Under the pieces are notes generated by a model. It had not been told where the DNA came from and did no database searches. It saw only the letters and a program-made list of their open reading frames with translations. Shown piece by piece: positions 7,208 through 15,145 of a stretch of DNA of 48,509 bases. The translations under genes were made by a program, and so were the position numbers. Position 1 is the stretch's first letter. Each line of letters begins with the position of its first letter. Source of the DNA: Pseudomonadota bacterium (GTDB taxonomy: Bacteria; Desulfobacterota; Desulfovibrionia; Desulfovibrionales; Desulfovibrionaceae); contig JAHIUD010000107.1 of assembly GCA_018817515.1 (NCBI GenBank), forward strand, positions 1-48,509. Direction: 5' to 3'.

Positions 7208-7405
7208 CTATCCGGTGCTCATGACTTTGCGGATGCGGATAAGGTCGCCGCTGTTGAGCCTGTCGTCCGGGGTGAGCAGCTTGTCGCCGCGGATGACCAG
7301 GGCGTCGTTGACGCGCAGGCCCATCTGTTCCTGGAGCCGGAGCACCGTGCTGTGGCGCTTGAAGGTCAGGGTCTCGTTGTCGGGCTCCACAAAAACGGTG
7401 ATCAT
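7208..7405 (-). CDS. ttuB: Ubiquitin-like sulfur carrier (TtuB/ThiS/MoaD type)
   Basis: A 65-residue beta-grasp protein of the ThiS/MoaD/TtuB class, with the pattern MITVFV-EP----L-F and a central LRVNDALVIRGDKLLTPDDRLNSGDLIRI. It lies directly upstream of ttuA in the same operon, so it probably carries the thiocarboxylate sulfur for tRNA thiolation. The C-terminus reads VMSTG and then stop (TAG at 7210-7208), so the usual terminal Gly-Gly is replaced by Thr-Gly. A C-terminal thiocarboxylate could still form on the last glycine. The ATG at 7405 is supported by AAGGAG about ten bases upstream. Confidence 0.8.
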   Translation of the reverse strand: MITVFVEPDNETLTFKRHSTVLRLQEQMGLRVNDALVIRGDKLLTPDDRLNSGDLIRIRKVMSTG

Positions 7406-7517
7406 GGTCGCTCACTCCTTGGCGTCAGTGTGTGGCAGAGGTGCGCACATCGGGCCGGGATGTCAAGGTCAGGCTCGGATTGAGAGAGAAGGAACCAATT
7501 GCAGCGCATGTTTTAAG

Positions 7518-7555
7518 TTGACCACGGCGAGATTCAGGATATACAGTTCAGGATA
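7518..7555 (+). promoter_or_regulatory. Promoter of the CheY-like gene with short direct repeat
   Basis: TTGACC (7518-7523), a 16-base spacer and TATACA (7540-7545) form a good sigma-70 match upstream of the receiver gene. A nine-base direct repeat TTCAGGATA occurs at 7532-7540 and again at 7547-7555, one copy on each side of the -10 region, and could be a regulator site. Confidence 0.55.
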
Positions 7556-7585
7556 GGAATAGCCCAAGCCCCCAGGAGCGTCATT

Positions 7586-7972
7586 ATGGCCGACAACAAG
7601 CCCAAGATCCTAGTCGTTGATGACGAGAAGCACATCCGCATGCTCTACCAGGAGGAGCTGGAAGGCGAGGGGTACGTCGTGGCGACCACAGACGGGGAAG
7701 AGCCCATTGAGAACGTCCTGGCGCGGGAGAACCCTTTGGTGGTCATCCTGGACATCCGACTCGGCCCCAGCCGTTCCGGCCTGGACCTTTTGCAGACCAT
7801 CCGCAGCCTGGACTCCCGTTTGCCCGTGATCCTGTGCACCGCCTACGACAGCTTCCAGCACGACCTCAAGTCCATCGCAGCCGACTTCTACGTGGTCAAA
7901 TCCGTGGACCTCTCCGAGCTCAAGGACAAGGTGCGCCAGGCTTTGGCGCGCAGTTCCGCGGGCCAGCGCTAG
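7586..7972 (+). CDS. Single-domain response regulator (CheY-like receiver)
   Basis: A 128-residue stand-alone receiver domain. The phosphorylation machinery is intact: acidic pair VVDDE near residues 11-14, phospho-acceptor Asp56 (VVILDIRLG), Thr85 (LCTAYD) and Lys105 (YVVKS). There is no output domain, so it must act through a protein partner, which cannot be identified here; no kinase gene is adjacent. It has its own promoter and AGGAG ribosome binding site. Its stop codon overlaps the stop codon of the convergent glycosyltransferase in the shared tetranucleotide CTAG (7969-7972). Confidence 0.9.
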   Translation: MADNKPKILVVDDEKHIRMLYQEELEGEGYVVATTDGEEPIENVLARENPLVVILDIRLGPSRSGLDLLQTIRSLDSRLPVILCTAYDSFQHDLKSIAADFYVVKSVDLSELKDKVRQALARSSAGQR

Positions 7973-8694
7973 CGATTCTTTTCGCGAATTTCGTAGCTGA
8001 AGTGGCGGTCCTGGAGCCAGCGCACGCCGAAGAGGTCGCGTATGCCCACCAGGGCGCGCTGCCAGTTGCTGTACTTGGACACGCCGGTGAAGCGCTCGCG
8101 GTGATTCACCGGGGCCTCGGCCACGCGCGCGCCCTGGAGCTTCATGAGCGTCGGCAGGTAGCGGTGCATGCCCTTGAAGCGCGGGATGCGGAGGAGCATG
8201 TCGCGGCGCATGACCTTGAGCGAGCAGCCGGTGTCGCGCACGGATTCGCGGGTCAGGCTGTTTCGTATGGCGTTGCCGATCTTCGAGCCGATGCGCTTGC
8301 TCCAGGTGTCCTGGCGTTTCTTGCGCCAGCCGATGGCCATGTCGAAGCCCTGGTCGAAAAGGGCGAGCATGGCCGGGATGTCGGCGGGGTCGTTCTGGAG
8401 GTCGGCGTCGAGGGTGACGACCACGGGGTGGGTGGCGTTGTCGAAGCCGGCGCAGAAGGCCGCGGACTGTCCCCTGTTGCGCGTGAAGGCGAGGTAGCGC
8501 ACCTCGGCGTTGTCCTTTGCCAGGCGCATTAATACTTCGAGGCTGTGGTCGCTGCTGCCGTCATCCACGAAGACGACCTCCCAGGCGCGGGAAAGCGGGC
8601 GCATGGCCTGGGCGATTTCATCGAACAGGCGGGGCAGGTTCATTTCCTCGTTGTAAACGGGGATGACGATGGAGGCGGGCAGGGTGTTTGGCAT
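7969..8694 (-). CDS. GtrB/DPM1-like polyprenyl-phosphate glycosyltransferase
   Basis: A 241-residue GT2 enzyme of the dolichyl-phosphate mannose synthase/GtrB group, which moves a sugar from its nucleotide onto a polyprenyl phosphate on the cytoplasmic face of the membrane. Motifs: SIVIPVYNEE at the start, VDDGSSD near residue 43, TLDADLQNDP near residue 95 and the later CSLKVMRRD and HRYLP blocks. The C-terminal membrane helices of GtrB are absent, as in soluble DPM1-type enzymes. The start is placed at 8694 because the domain begins there; the longer reading frame runs into the tRNA gene. No strong Shine-Dalgarno sequence is visible. Confidence 0.88.
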   Translation of the reverse strand: MPNTLPASIVIPVYNEEMNLPRLFDEIAQAMRPLSRAWEVVFVDDGSSDHSLEVLMRLAKDNAEVRYLAFTRNRGQSAAFCAGFDNATHPVVVTLDADLQNDPADIPAMLALFDQGFDMAIGWRKKRQDTWSKRIGSKIGNAIRNSLTRESVRDTGCSLKVMRRDMLLRIPRFKGMHRYLPTLMKLQGARVAEAPVNHRERFTGVSKYSNWQRALVGIRDLFGVRWLQDRHFSYEIREKNR

Positions 8695-8735
8695 GGCAGG
8701 GGTATAGGAAATTTTCGGGCCGCTGTAAATAAGCG

Positions 8736-8762
8736 TTGACACTGAGTTGGTGAGGATATAGA
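8736..8762 (+). promoter_or_regulatory. Promoter of initiator tRNA gene
   Basis: TTGACA at 8736-8741, followed after 15 bases by TATAGA at 8757-8762 (or TAGAAA at 17 bases), lies about 40 bases before the tRNA. The placement and strength suit a stable RNA gene. Confidence 0.55.
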
Positions 8763-8800
8763 AAGCCTTTCTCGACGCGGTTTTTGTGCCGTCGACATGT

Positions 8801-8877
<77 letters not shown>

Positions 8878-8886
8878 GAAAGAATT

Positions 8887-8920
8887 AAGGGACTTAGATG
8901 AAAATCTAGGTCCCTTTTTT
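8887..8920 (+). terminator. Terminator of initiator tRNA gene
   Basis: A 13-bp stem (AAGGGACTTAGAT with ATCTAGGTCCCTT, one G-T wobble) closes on GAAA and is followed by a run of T. It lies 9 bases after the tRNA CCA. Confidence 0.92.
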
Positions 8921-9222
8921 CTATGGGTGAAATCACTCCCGCCAGTATTCCAGGGAGAATCGAGAAGCTAATTAAGGGAGTGTTCTTTCTCCTCTGGTAA
9001 TGGCCGATCAGCCGTACTGTTTATTCCAAAGAACAGTTGTTGCGGTAAATAACCATCAGTCTGCGTCAGGCTGTTTTGAAAAATTCAGATGAATATATTA
9101 TAGATGCAAGGCAGTGTGCTCGGTCGAAACGGGGAGCAGCATGAGTACAACTCTGGATGCCCCCTTAGTTTACAGTTGGCAGACTCGGCGCTGTAGGGTC
9201 AGGAGGGGGCAATATCTCGAAG
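8921..9222. other. AT-richer gene-poor gap after the tRNA
   Basis: About 300 bases without a convincing gene and with lower GC than the surroundings. A 34-codon frame starting at the ATG at 9140 has GGGGAG before it (MSTTLDAPLVYSW...) but ends within the flippase gene and matches nothing I know. No copy of the tRNA 3' end is present that would mark an integrated element. Confidence 0.5.
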
Positions 9223-10686
9223 TCAGAGCAGGGTTCTGCTGTTGATCTCGCCCAGCAGCAAGAGAACACTCAGATAGACAACGCCAGACACCGCCAACGC
9301 CAAAAGAAATGACACCGGGAGCAGAAGGACGAGTGCGAACCCGGCGACCACCGTTCCGCAGGCGACCCGCGTTGCGGACCGTGCCAGCGTGCTCCAGCAC
9401 AGGGCCTTGCCAGCAAAAAGATAGCCCAGGCAGGTGCTGGATGAAAGGCCTGCGAAGTAGGCCCATGCCGCCCCCTCGGCCCCGTTCGTGCGCACCAGCC
9501 AAGCGTTTGCGAGAAGCCCAACAAACAGCCCCGTTGTCACGATGAAGTAGAACAGTTTCTGGTGGTGTTTGGCCTCCAGGATTGTTTTCATACCATAGAA
9601 CAGGAACAGGAACGGCACGGAGTTGGCCAGAATGCGCAGGCAGGCGATGGCGCCCTGATAGTCCCGCCCAAAGAGCAGCAGGATAATGGGCTCCGATGCA
9701 AGGTGCAGGACCATGGCCATGGGCACGGCCATGATGAGCAAGAGGCGGATGAGCCTCAATGCGTGCTGGCCGAATTGCTCCGCCTGACCTTGCGCAACGC
9801 TCATGGCCATGCCCGGCAGCCAAGCGCCGGACAAAATGTAGGGGATGAGCCACAGGCTGTAAACGATGCGCGAGGACACCGTGAACATGCTGAGTTCGAC
9901 TGAAGTCGACCAAGCCTGAAGGAAAAGCACACTGATGCGCAACAGGGCGTCGAAGACGAACATGGCCATGAAAATGGGCAGCCCCTGTCGCAGATACTCC
10001 AGACCGCTGCTCGGCGCGGGGGCGCGTCGGGGCGGCACCAAGCGCCAGGAGACGAACAGCGCCAGGGCAACCACCGGCAGAAAGCTCAACAGGCGCGCCA
10101 AGGTCATGGGCAAGAGCCCGTCGGGCACCAGGCTGGAATAGGCTACAAAAGCCGTGAACAGGCAGAAGCAGATGGGCTGCAGCAGGCCCGTGACACTCTC
10201 CCAGACCATGCGCTCGCAGGCTCGAAACACGCCATTGGCCAGAAACAAGTACGACAGCAACAGGTTGGCGACACCAAGCACGGCCAGCGCTGCGAAGGTG
10301 GCGAGGCTGTCGCTCAAGGCCGCGCCCACAGCCAGGATGACAAGGTAGCAGATGAGGCTCAGGTACAGCTTGAGGCGCAGCAGGGTGCCGTGGATGGCTC
10401 CGGCGTTCTCCCTGTGGCGGGCCATCTCCCGCGTGGCGATGACGTTCAGTCCGGCATCGGCGGCATAAACTACGAACAGCGTGAGTTCCTGGGCAAAGGA
10501 GTACTGACCGAAAGCAGCTGGCCCCAGGCTGCGGGCAACGATGATGAAGCCCAGAAACTGCAACGGAATGCTTAAGATGTTCCCGATAAGCGAGGACGAG
10601 GCGTTCCGCAGCATGCCCGCCAGCCCCCTCCCGCCGACGCTTGCTTTGGCGCCAGCGCCCTCCGCTGCCTGCTGGGCTTGGCTCAT
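9223..10686 (-). CDS. wzx: Wzx-like oligosaccharide flippase
   Basis: A 487-residue polytopic membrane protein with about 12-14 hydrophobic helices, of the polysaccharide-transporter (PST/MVF, Wzx/RfbX) superfamily. It is expected to flip undecaprenyl-linked oligosaccharide across the inner membrane. Family-like features include the N-terminal block LRNASSSLIGNILSIPLQFLGFIIVARSLGPAAFGQYSFA and a second-half LRILANSVPFLFLFYGMK. The first about 25 residues are an Ala/Gly-rich polar lead. The start ATG overlaps the stop of the upstream dehydrogenase by 4 bases. It is the last gene of a five-gene minus-strand operon that runs from 14495. No wzy polymerase or ligase is obvious nearby. Confidence 0.85.
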   Translation of the reverse strand: MSQAQQAAEGAGAKASVGGRGLAGMLRNASSSLIGNILSIPLQFLGFIIVARSLGPAAFGQYSFAQELTLFVVYAADAGLNVIATREMARHRENAGAIHGTLLRLKLYLSLICYLVILAVGAALSDSLATFAALAVLGVANLLLSYLFLANGVFRACERMVWESVTGLLQPICFCLFTAFVAYSSLVPDGLLPMTLARLLSFLPVVALALFVSWRLVPPRRAPAPSSGLEYLRQGLPIFMAMFVFDALLRISVLFLQAWSTSVELSMFTVSSRIVYSLWLIPYILSGAWLPGMAMSVAQGQAEQFGQHALRLIRLLLIMAVPMAMVLHLASEPIILLLFGRDYQGAIACLRILANSVPFLFLFYGMKTILEAKHHQKLFYFIVTTGLFVGLLANAWLVRTNGAEGAAWAYFAGLSSSTCLGYLFAGKALCWSTLARSATRVACGTVVAGFALVLLLPVSFLLALAVSGVVYLSVLLLLGEINSRTLL

Positions 10687-11747
10687 GGCATCCCGATAAT
10701 GCAGCGGCCTACAGCTGCACCGTTTTTCATGCGGTTGATGGCCTCGTTGATCTCATCGAGGACATACCGCTCTGTGACCAAAGGCGCCAGCCGCAGCAGC
10801 CCTTGTTGTTCCAGACGGGCGTAGCGCGGGATATCGATGGAGGGGTCGCCATCCCCGCCATGGGTTCCAGACAGTACCTTGCCAAAGTGCAGAGGCAGGG
10901 AGTGGATGGTGATGTCATCCTGGGCGCGTGGCACACCCACAAGAATCGTCCGTCCCTGAGCCTGGGTCAGCGCGTAGGCCAGGGCGATGAGCGCGGTGTT
11001 GCCGGTGTTGTCCACCACCACATCGGCACCGGCTGGGCCAATGATCGCCCTGATGGCCGGGCCAAGCCCGTCCTTGAGGTCGAGATCCCGAGAGTTGATG
11101 GTATGCGTTGCTCCCAGGGTGCGCGCCAGTTCCAGGCGGTTGTCAAAGATGTCCACGGCGACGATGGGATGCGCAGTGGTCAGGGCCGCGGCCTGGATGA
11201 CGTTGAGGCCCACGCCGCCTGCGCCGAGCACTACGACGCTCTCACCGATTTGGAGCCTGGCGGTGTTCATCATGGCGCCGAAACCTGTGGTGACGGCGCA
11301 GCCGAGCAGGGGCGCCAACTCCATGTCAAAATCCAGCGGCAGCGGTGTCAACCGGTTTTCGGAAATGACGGCGTGTTCGTTGAACGTTGTGACCCAGCCG
11401 GCGTTCAGGCGTTGCCCACGCCACTTGTACATCGCTGGCATGGCCTCGATGCCGCGCCCCTTGCGCCAGTGCAACACCACTCGGTCGCCCTGCTTCACAT
11501 GGCGCACGCCGGGTCCGGTGGCCAGGACCTCGCCGGAGCCCTCGTGTCCCATCAGGTGCGGGAGAAACTTGTCCGGTCCCTTGACTCCTGCGATCTCGCC
11601 CAATTGTGATCCGCAGATGCCGCTGTAGAGCACGCGCACCAGCACCTGGCCGCAGTCCAGCTGGCTCGGAAGTTCAATCTCATCCACAACGAGGGGCTGA
11701 CGCTGTTCAACGAGGATAGCCGCCTTGGTGGTTCTTGGCATCGTCAT
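10683..11747 (-). CDS. Zinc-dependent alcohol dehydrogenase-like oxidoreductase
   Basis: A 354-residue medium-chain dehydrogenase/reductase. The catalytic zinc site is present: Cys45 (GICGSQ), His68-Glu69 (MGHEGSGEV) and Cys150 (LLGCAVTTGFGA). The Rossmann motif GAGGVG is at 175-180. The four-cysteine structural zinc lobe of classical alcohol dehydrogenases is missing; the stretch at residues 95-115 has no cysteine. In this operon it probably oxidises or reduces a sugar or polyol intermediate rather than ethanol. Its start overlaps the methyltransferase stop by 4 bases and its stop overlaps the flippase start by 4, so translation is coupled. The substrate is unknown. Confidence 0.85.
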   Translation of the reverse strand: MTMPRTTKAAILVEQRQPLVVDEIELPSQLDCGQVLVRVLYSGICGSQLGEIAGVKGPDKFLPHLMGHEGSGEVLATGPGVRHVKQGDRVVLHWRKGRGIEAMPAMYKWRGQRLNAGWVTTFNEHAVISENRLTPLPLDFDMELAPLLGCAVTTGFGAMMNTARLQIGESVVVLGAGGVGLNVIQAAALTTAHPIVAVDIFDNRLELARTLGATHTINSRDLDLKDGLGPAIRAIIGPAGADVVVDNTGNTALIALAYALTQAQGRTILVGVPRAQDDITIHSLPLHFGKVLSGTHGGDGDPSIDIPRYARLEQQGLLRLAPLVTERYVLDEINEAINRMKNGAAVGRCIIGMP

Positions 11748-12931
11748 AAGCTCTCCAGTGGCTGAGTGATCGGAAACGTTGGTGGAAGCACCAGGCAGCC
11801 GCCAATGCCGGAAAGACGCACCCGGATGGCTTCCGCAATGGGACGCGGCAGACAGAGATACACGCTTGCCTTATCGGGCGCATCGGCCGGGCGAAACACA
11901 GGTTTTCCAAATAGATCGTGACCGACCCGGTTCTCGTCCTCATCCACAAAAAAGCGGACCTGATCGCCGAGCTGGCCAAACAGCCACGCTCCGGCAATGG
12001 ATGTGCCGAAAATGCCGAAGGGGCCCTTGGCAAGGCTCCTGGCTTGGGCCAGCACCGCGCCTAGCCAGTCCAGCGCCTGCCGGGCCGCAGGCCTTGGGTC
12101 GGCCGCTGCAGTCGCACTGGAGGGCGCTTCTGCTGGCAGCAGAGGCTTGCGCGCGATAAGGGTAAGTTCTTTGGCCACAAGGCCCTGATCAAGGAGCAGA
12201 GGGTCGAAGCCAGCGCGGCGGGCCACAGCCTCCAGCCCCTGGGGATGAAAATGCGTGCAATGGTCTGCAATGGTGAGGTCAAAGGGATTGGCGGTGAAGT
12301 CCGGCACCTGGACCAACAGCAGGCCGCCCGGCTTGAGGCGGTCCAGCGCCTTGCCCAGAAACGCGGCAGGTCCGGGCACGTGCTCCAGGCAGTGCAGCAT
12401 GCTCAGCACATCAAAGCTGCCGGAGGCGTCCTCCAGGTCACAGGCGAAAAAGTCTTCCACTCCCGGCAGGGCCAGCACAACCTCACGGCTGCGTTCGTCA
12501 AGGTCCAACCCGTTCAGCCTCCAGCCAGGCATCAGCGCGCCGAAGGACTTGAGCAGCACTCCGTTGCCGCAGCCAACGTCGAGCAGACGTCCGCATTCAG
12601 GCAGCGGGCAGCGCGACAGCACCTGCCGCAGCAGATGCTCTGAACGTGCGCAAGCGGCCCCGGCTGGGCTGAAAACCTGCTGCTCCTCGCCTTTGGCCTG
12701 GTGGTAGACCGTGTAGGAGCCGTAAATGTTGCCGCAGTCGGTCAGGAAATCTTGATCCACGGTCTTTTGCAGAAGCCCGCAGGCCGGGCACCAGGCGAGT
12801 CGGCCCGCTCCGGTCCAAGGGCGGCAGTCGGAGGACACCAGGCCAAGGGGCTCAAGGCCTGGCAAGGGCGTTATCCCTGTATGGCCGCAGGCGTGGCACG
12901 CCGTAAGGGAAGGCTTCGCTGTCCGGGTCAC
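11744..12931 (-). CDS. Sugar C-methyltransferase-like protein with zinc-binding N-terminus
   Basis: A 395-residue protein with the three-part layout of the NDP-sugar C-methyltransferase family. It has an N-terminal zinc site (Cys12, Cys15, Cys48, Cys51), a SAM-binding domain with LLDVGCGNG at about 117-124 and a C-terminal domain from about residue 300 (FGIFGTSIAGAWLFGQL). The middle LKPGGLLLVQVPD and HCLEH motifs are typical of class I methyltransferases. The start is GTG at 12931, chosen because it overlaps the preceding stop in GTGA; the longer frame upstream is inside the neighbour. The likely role is methylation of a nucleotide-linked sugar for the surface glycan. The target is not known. 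Confidence 0.82.
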   Translation of the reverse strand: MTRTAKPSLTACHACGHTGITPLPGLEPLGLVSSDCRPWTGAGRLAWCPACGLLQKTVDQDFLTDCGNIYGSYTVYHQAKGEEQQVFSPAGAACARSEHLLRQVLSRCPLPECGRLLDVGCGNGVLLKSFGALMPGWRLNGLDLDERSREVVLALPGVEDFFACDLEDASGSFDVLSMLHCLEHVPGPAAFLGKALDRLKPGGLLLVQVPDFTANPFDLTIADHCTHFHPQGLEAVARRAGFDPLLLDQGLVAKELTLIARKPLLPAEAPSSATAAADPRPAARQALDWLGAVLAQARSLAKGPFGIFGTSIAGAWLFGQLGDQVRFFVDEDENRVGHDLFGKPVFRPADAPDKASVYLCLPRPIAEAIRVRLSGIGGCLVLPPTFPITQPLESL

Positions 12932-13806
12932 TGGAAATCTCCCAAGGTCCGCATCAAGGCGTCCTGAGCGCTTAAGGGCGTAAACCCGAAAGCCTGGGCC
13001 AGGCGGGAACAGTCCAGGGTGGTGTGCGCTGGAACGTGCTCCAGGTCCGGGCAAGCCTCTCGCCAGGAAACGGGCCGGACCAAAGTCTCGTCATAGCCTG
13101 CGCTGCGGCAGAGCTGAAGGGCCGCCTGGGCATAGGAAATCTCATCCATTGCGGAAAGCTGCCATATCCCGCCCATGGGACTTTCGGCCAGATCGAGCAG
13201 AACCTGAATCAGCAGACCCATGGGGACGGGGGCTATGGTCATGTCGTGAAAAGGGGCCACTGGCCGCCCTTTTGAAAGCTCCCCCGCCCAGCGTGAGAAT
13301 AGTGAAAAATCCGGCGTGAGCACCTTGGAAAGCCGCAGGATTGCGACAGAAGAGCCAAGAGCCTGCAGACGCGCCTCGGCCTCGGCCTTTTGACGACCAT
13401 ATTCCGTGCGAGGGTTCACAGGGGCGGAGGCAGCGCAGAGAGGCGTCGAACCGTCGAAAACAAGGTTCGTGGAGAGAAAAAAGACGAACCAACCGCTGCG
13501 CACCAGCCGGTCCGCCAGCAGGACCGTGTTCTCCACATTGACCCGCCGCGTCCCGGCGGGGTCTTTGCGGCACTGGTCCGTTGCGGTGATGGCGGCGCAA
13601 AGAAAGGCCACGTCCGCAGTCTCCGGGGGGGTCCAGGAGGCCATGTCAGCAAGGTCCAGGTACAGGACTTCAGGGCCTCCGCTGGACGAAGCACTCGACC
13701 GGCGGGTGGTCGCCAGAGGATTACAGCCCTTGACACGCAGAGCTGCGGTAAGCTCCTTGCCGATGCCCCCGTCAGCGCCTATGATGAGGGGTCGCTTGAC
13801 GCGCAT
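12928..13806 (-). CDS. RmlD-like sugar-nucleotide reductase (SDR)
   Basis: About 292 residues of an extended short-chain dehydrogenase resembling dTDP-4-dehydrorhamnose reductase. The cofactor loop is GADGGIGKE near the N-terminus, the catalytic YxxxK is YGRQK, and an STNLVFDG block precedes it, as in RmlD. It probably reduces a 4-keto sugar nucleotide. Two starts are possible: ATG at 13806 (MRVKRPLII), given here because the fold begins there, or ATG at 13833, which adds nine residues. Either overlaps the upstream methyltransferase, so the genes are coupled. Confidence 0.8.
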   Translation of the reverse strand: MRVKRPLIIGADGGIGKELTAALRVKGCNPLATTRRSSASSSGGPEVLYLDLADMASWTPPETADVAFLCAAITATDQCRKDPAGTRRVNVENTVLLADRLVRSGWFVFFLSTNLVFDGSTPLCAASAPVNPRTEYGRQKAEAEARLQALGSSVAILRLSKVLTPDFSLFSRWAGELSKGRPVAPFHDMTIAPVPMGLLIQVLLDLAESPMGGIWQLSAMDEISYAQAALQLCRSAGYDETLVRPVSWREACPDLEHVPAHTTLDCSRLAQAFGFTPLSAQDALMRTLGDFQ

Positions 13807-14495
13807 ACGGCTGGTCGCCTCGGCAGACAGCATAGACCGAAAAGATAGTGGGCCATGGGAGCGTATCCCGTGTGCACTACCTCATCGTTCATCGAGAACA
13901 GAAAGACATTGCCGAAATGCTTCTGCAGCATGAGCCGGAAGTCTTTGTGACTCTTGCAGTTGATATGGCCCGCTTTGCTTGGTGGAGAGGCATACTGTTG
14001 AGACTCCAAAGAGGGCGAACCGATGATGCAGACTCCGTTTGCGGAAAGAGAGGCGGCCATGTTGCCCAGGAAGGCGTCTTCCACAGCGGGGTCGATGTGC
14101 TCGATGACATCCAGGGAAAAGGCGGCCTCGAATGGCGCGCCGGGCACCGGGCCGGTGAGCATGTCGTGGACCAGCAAGTCGACGCGATCGCCCTCCAGTA
14201 GGCGGCTGCGCGCATCATCGATAAACACGGGATCGAAGTCCAAGGCGGTTATGTGCCCCACATCCTGCATGACGATGCGGGTGCCGAAGGCATCGGCGCA
14301 GCCAACCTCGGCCACCCGTCCCAGGCCTGTGAGCATTTTGGCCACGAACTTGTACCGGGAGAGGACGAACACAAGGCGCTTGGGGTCCTCGATCCAGCCC
14401 TGCCCGCTCATGAGACCGAGATTGATGGCGCCATGAGCCTTGCGCAGGTCCAGGCAGCACTGATACTGTGGTTCGCGGGTCGTTGGTGAACTCAT
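13779..14495 (-). CDS. Class I SAM-dependent methyltransferase
   Basis: A 238-residue methyltransferase and first gene of the operon. The SAM site is VAEVGCADAFGTR (about 61-73), followed by ITALDFDP for the ribose-binding acidic residue and FSLDVIEHIDP for the post-II motif. The C-terminal part (SPSLESQQYASPPSKAGHIN) resembles small methyltransferases found in flagellin-glycan and O-antigen clusters. The acceptor cannot be predicted. AAGGA lies before the ATG, and a promoter is visible at 14528-14557. Confidence 0.82.
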   Translation of the reverse strand: MSSPTTREPQYQCCLDLRKAHGAINLGLMSGQGWIEDPKRLVFVLSRYKFVAKMLTGLGRVAEVGCADAFGTRIVMQDVGHITALDFDPVFIDDARSRLLEGDRVDLLVHDMLTGPVPGAPFEAAFSLDVIEHIDPAVEDAFLGNMAASLSANGVCIIGSPSLESQQYASPPSKAGHINCKSHKDFRLMLQKHFGNVFLFSMNDEVVHTGYAPMAHYLFGLCCLPRRPAVCASSDPSS

Positions 14496-14527
14496 GGGAG
14501 TCCTTTATTAGAAGATTTTAGTGAGAC

Positions 14528-14557
14528 TTACTAGACCGCGTGAACAATGCTTGTCAA
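14528..14557 (-). promoter_or_regulatory. Promoter of the 14495-9223 operon
   Basis: On the minus strand TTGACA (14557-14552), an 18-base spacer and TAGTAA (14533-14528) lie about 33 bases before the first methyltransferase. It is arranged divergently with the promoter at 14580-14608. Confidence 0.6.
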
Positions 14558-14579
14558 CCTGTGCGGCGGGCCTGTTGTG

Positions 14580-14608
14580 TTGACATAACCTGCCATAACA
14601 TTTAGATA
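14580..14608 (+). promoter_or_regulatory. Promoter of the paired membrane-protein genes
   Basis: TTGACA (14580-14585), exactly 17 bases, then TAGATA (14603-14608) make a strong sigma-70 promoter about 45 bases before the ATG at 14653. The spacer and flanks are AT-rich. Confidence 0.7.
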
Positions 14609-14652
14609 TTTATTGTCGTCAGGCCCGCAGCTAGGCCCGGACGGGAGGATTC

Positions 14653-15144
14653 ATGAGGCCAGCATTATGGTGCCTGGGCATATTTGTCTTTGCCTTCGCC
14701 ATTCACGTTATTCTTTGGCGCATAAAGCGTCCCATTGCACAACGCGGGGCATTGCTGCGCATCTTCGGGGCCGTTTTCTTGTTGTTCCTCTCCGCCGCTG
14801 CGATCCTGCCGTTGTTGTCTTTCTGGGAATGTGTGCACGTGGGCATCTGCTACGTGCCCTTCTCACTCTCCTACATCGCCCTGTACTCGGCCATCGAGGC
14901 TGACAGTCCCTCCCTGACCATGGTCAAGTTCGTGGCCGCAGCAGGCAGTGCAGGCCGGGCCCGCGAAGACTTTGACCGGGTCATCAGCGACACCTCCCTG
15001 GTGGAGGAGCGACTCAAGGCCATGGTGGACGAGGGCATGGCTGTGCGCCAGGGGAACGTGCTCGGCATCACTCCGAAAGGCTTGGGCATGGCGCGGCTCT
15101 TCTCCGCCGCAGCCAGGTTGCTCAACCTCAACCCCGGCGGCTGA
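14653..15144 (+). CDS. Small membrane protein with winged-helix-like tail (first of a pair)
   Basis: A 163-residue protein with three hydrophobic segments in the first about 85 residues (FVFAFAIHVILW; GAVFLLFLSAAAILPLLSF; ICYVPFSLSYIALYSAIEA). It then has a cytoplasmic-looking tail of about 75 residues (SLVEERLKAMVDEGMAVRQGNVLGITPKG) whose pattern resembles the recognition and wing part of a winged helix. I do not recognise a named family. GGAGG precedes the ATG. The next gene starts one base after the stop and has the same architecture, so the two probably work together. A role in polysaccharide assembly is inferred only from location. Confidence 0.7.
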   Translation: MRPALWCLGIFVFAFAIHVILWRIKRPIAQRGALLRIFGAVFLLFLSAAAILPLLSFWECVHVGICYVPFSLSYIALYSAIEADSPSLTMVKFVAAAGSAGRAREDFDRVISDTSLVEERLKAMVDEGMAVRQGNVLGITPKGLGMARLFSAAARLLNLNPGG

Positions 15145-15145
15145 T

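Noticed and set aside
5353-7224. Long plus-strand open frame of 623 codons
   Set aside because: It is opposite the glycosyltransferase and ttuA genes, has the His/Ala/Gly/Val-rich composition of antisense frames in GC-rich DNA, and shows no motif.
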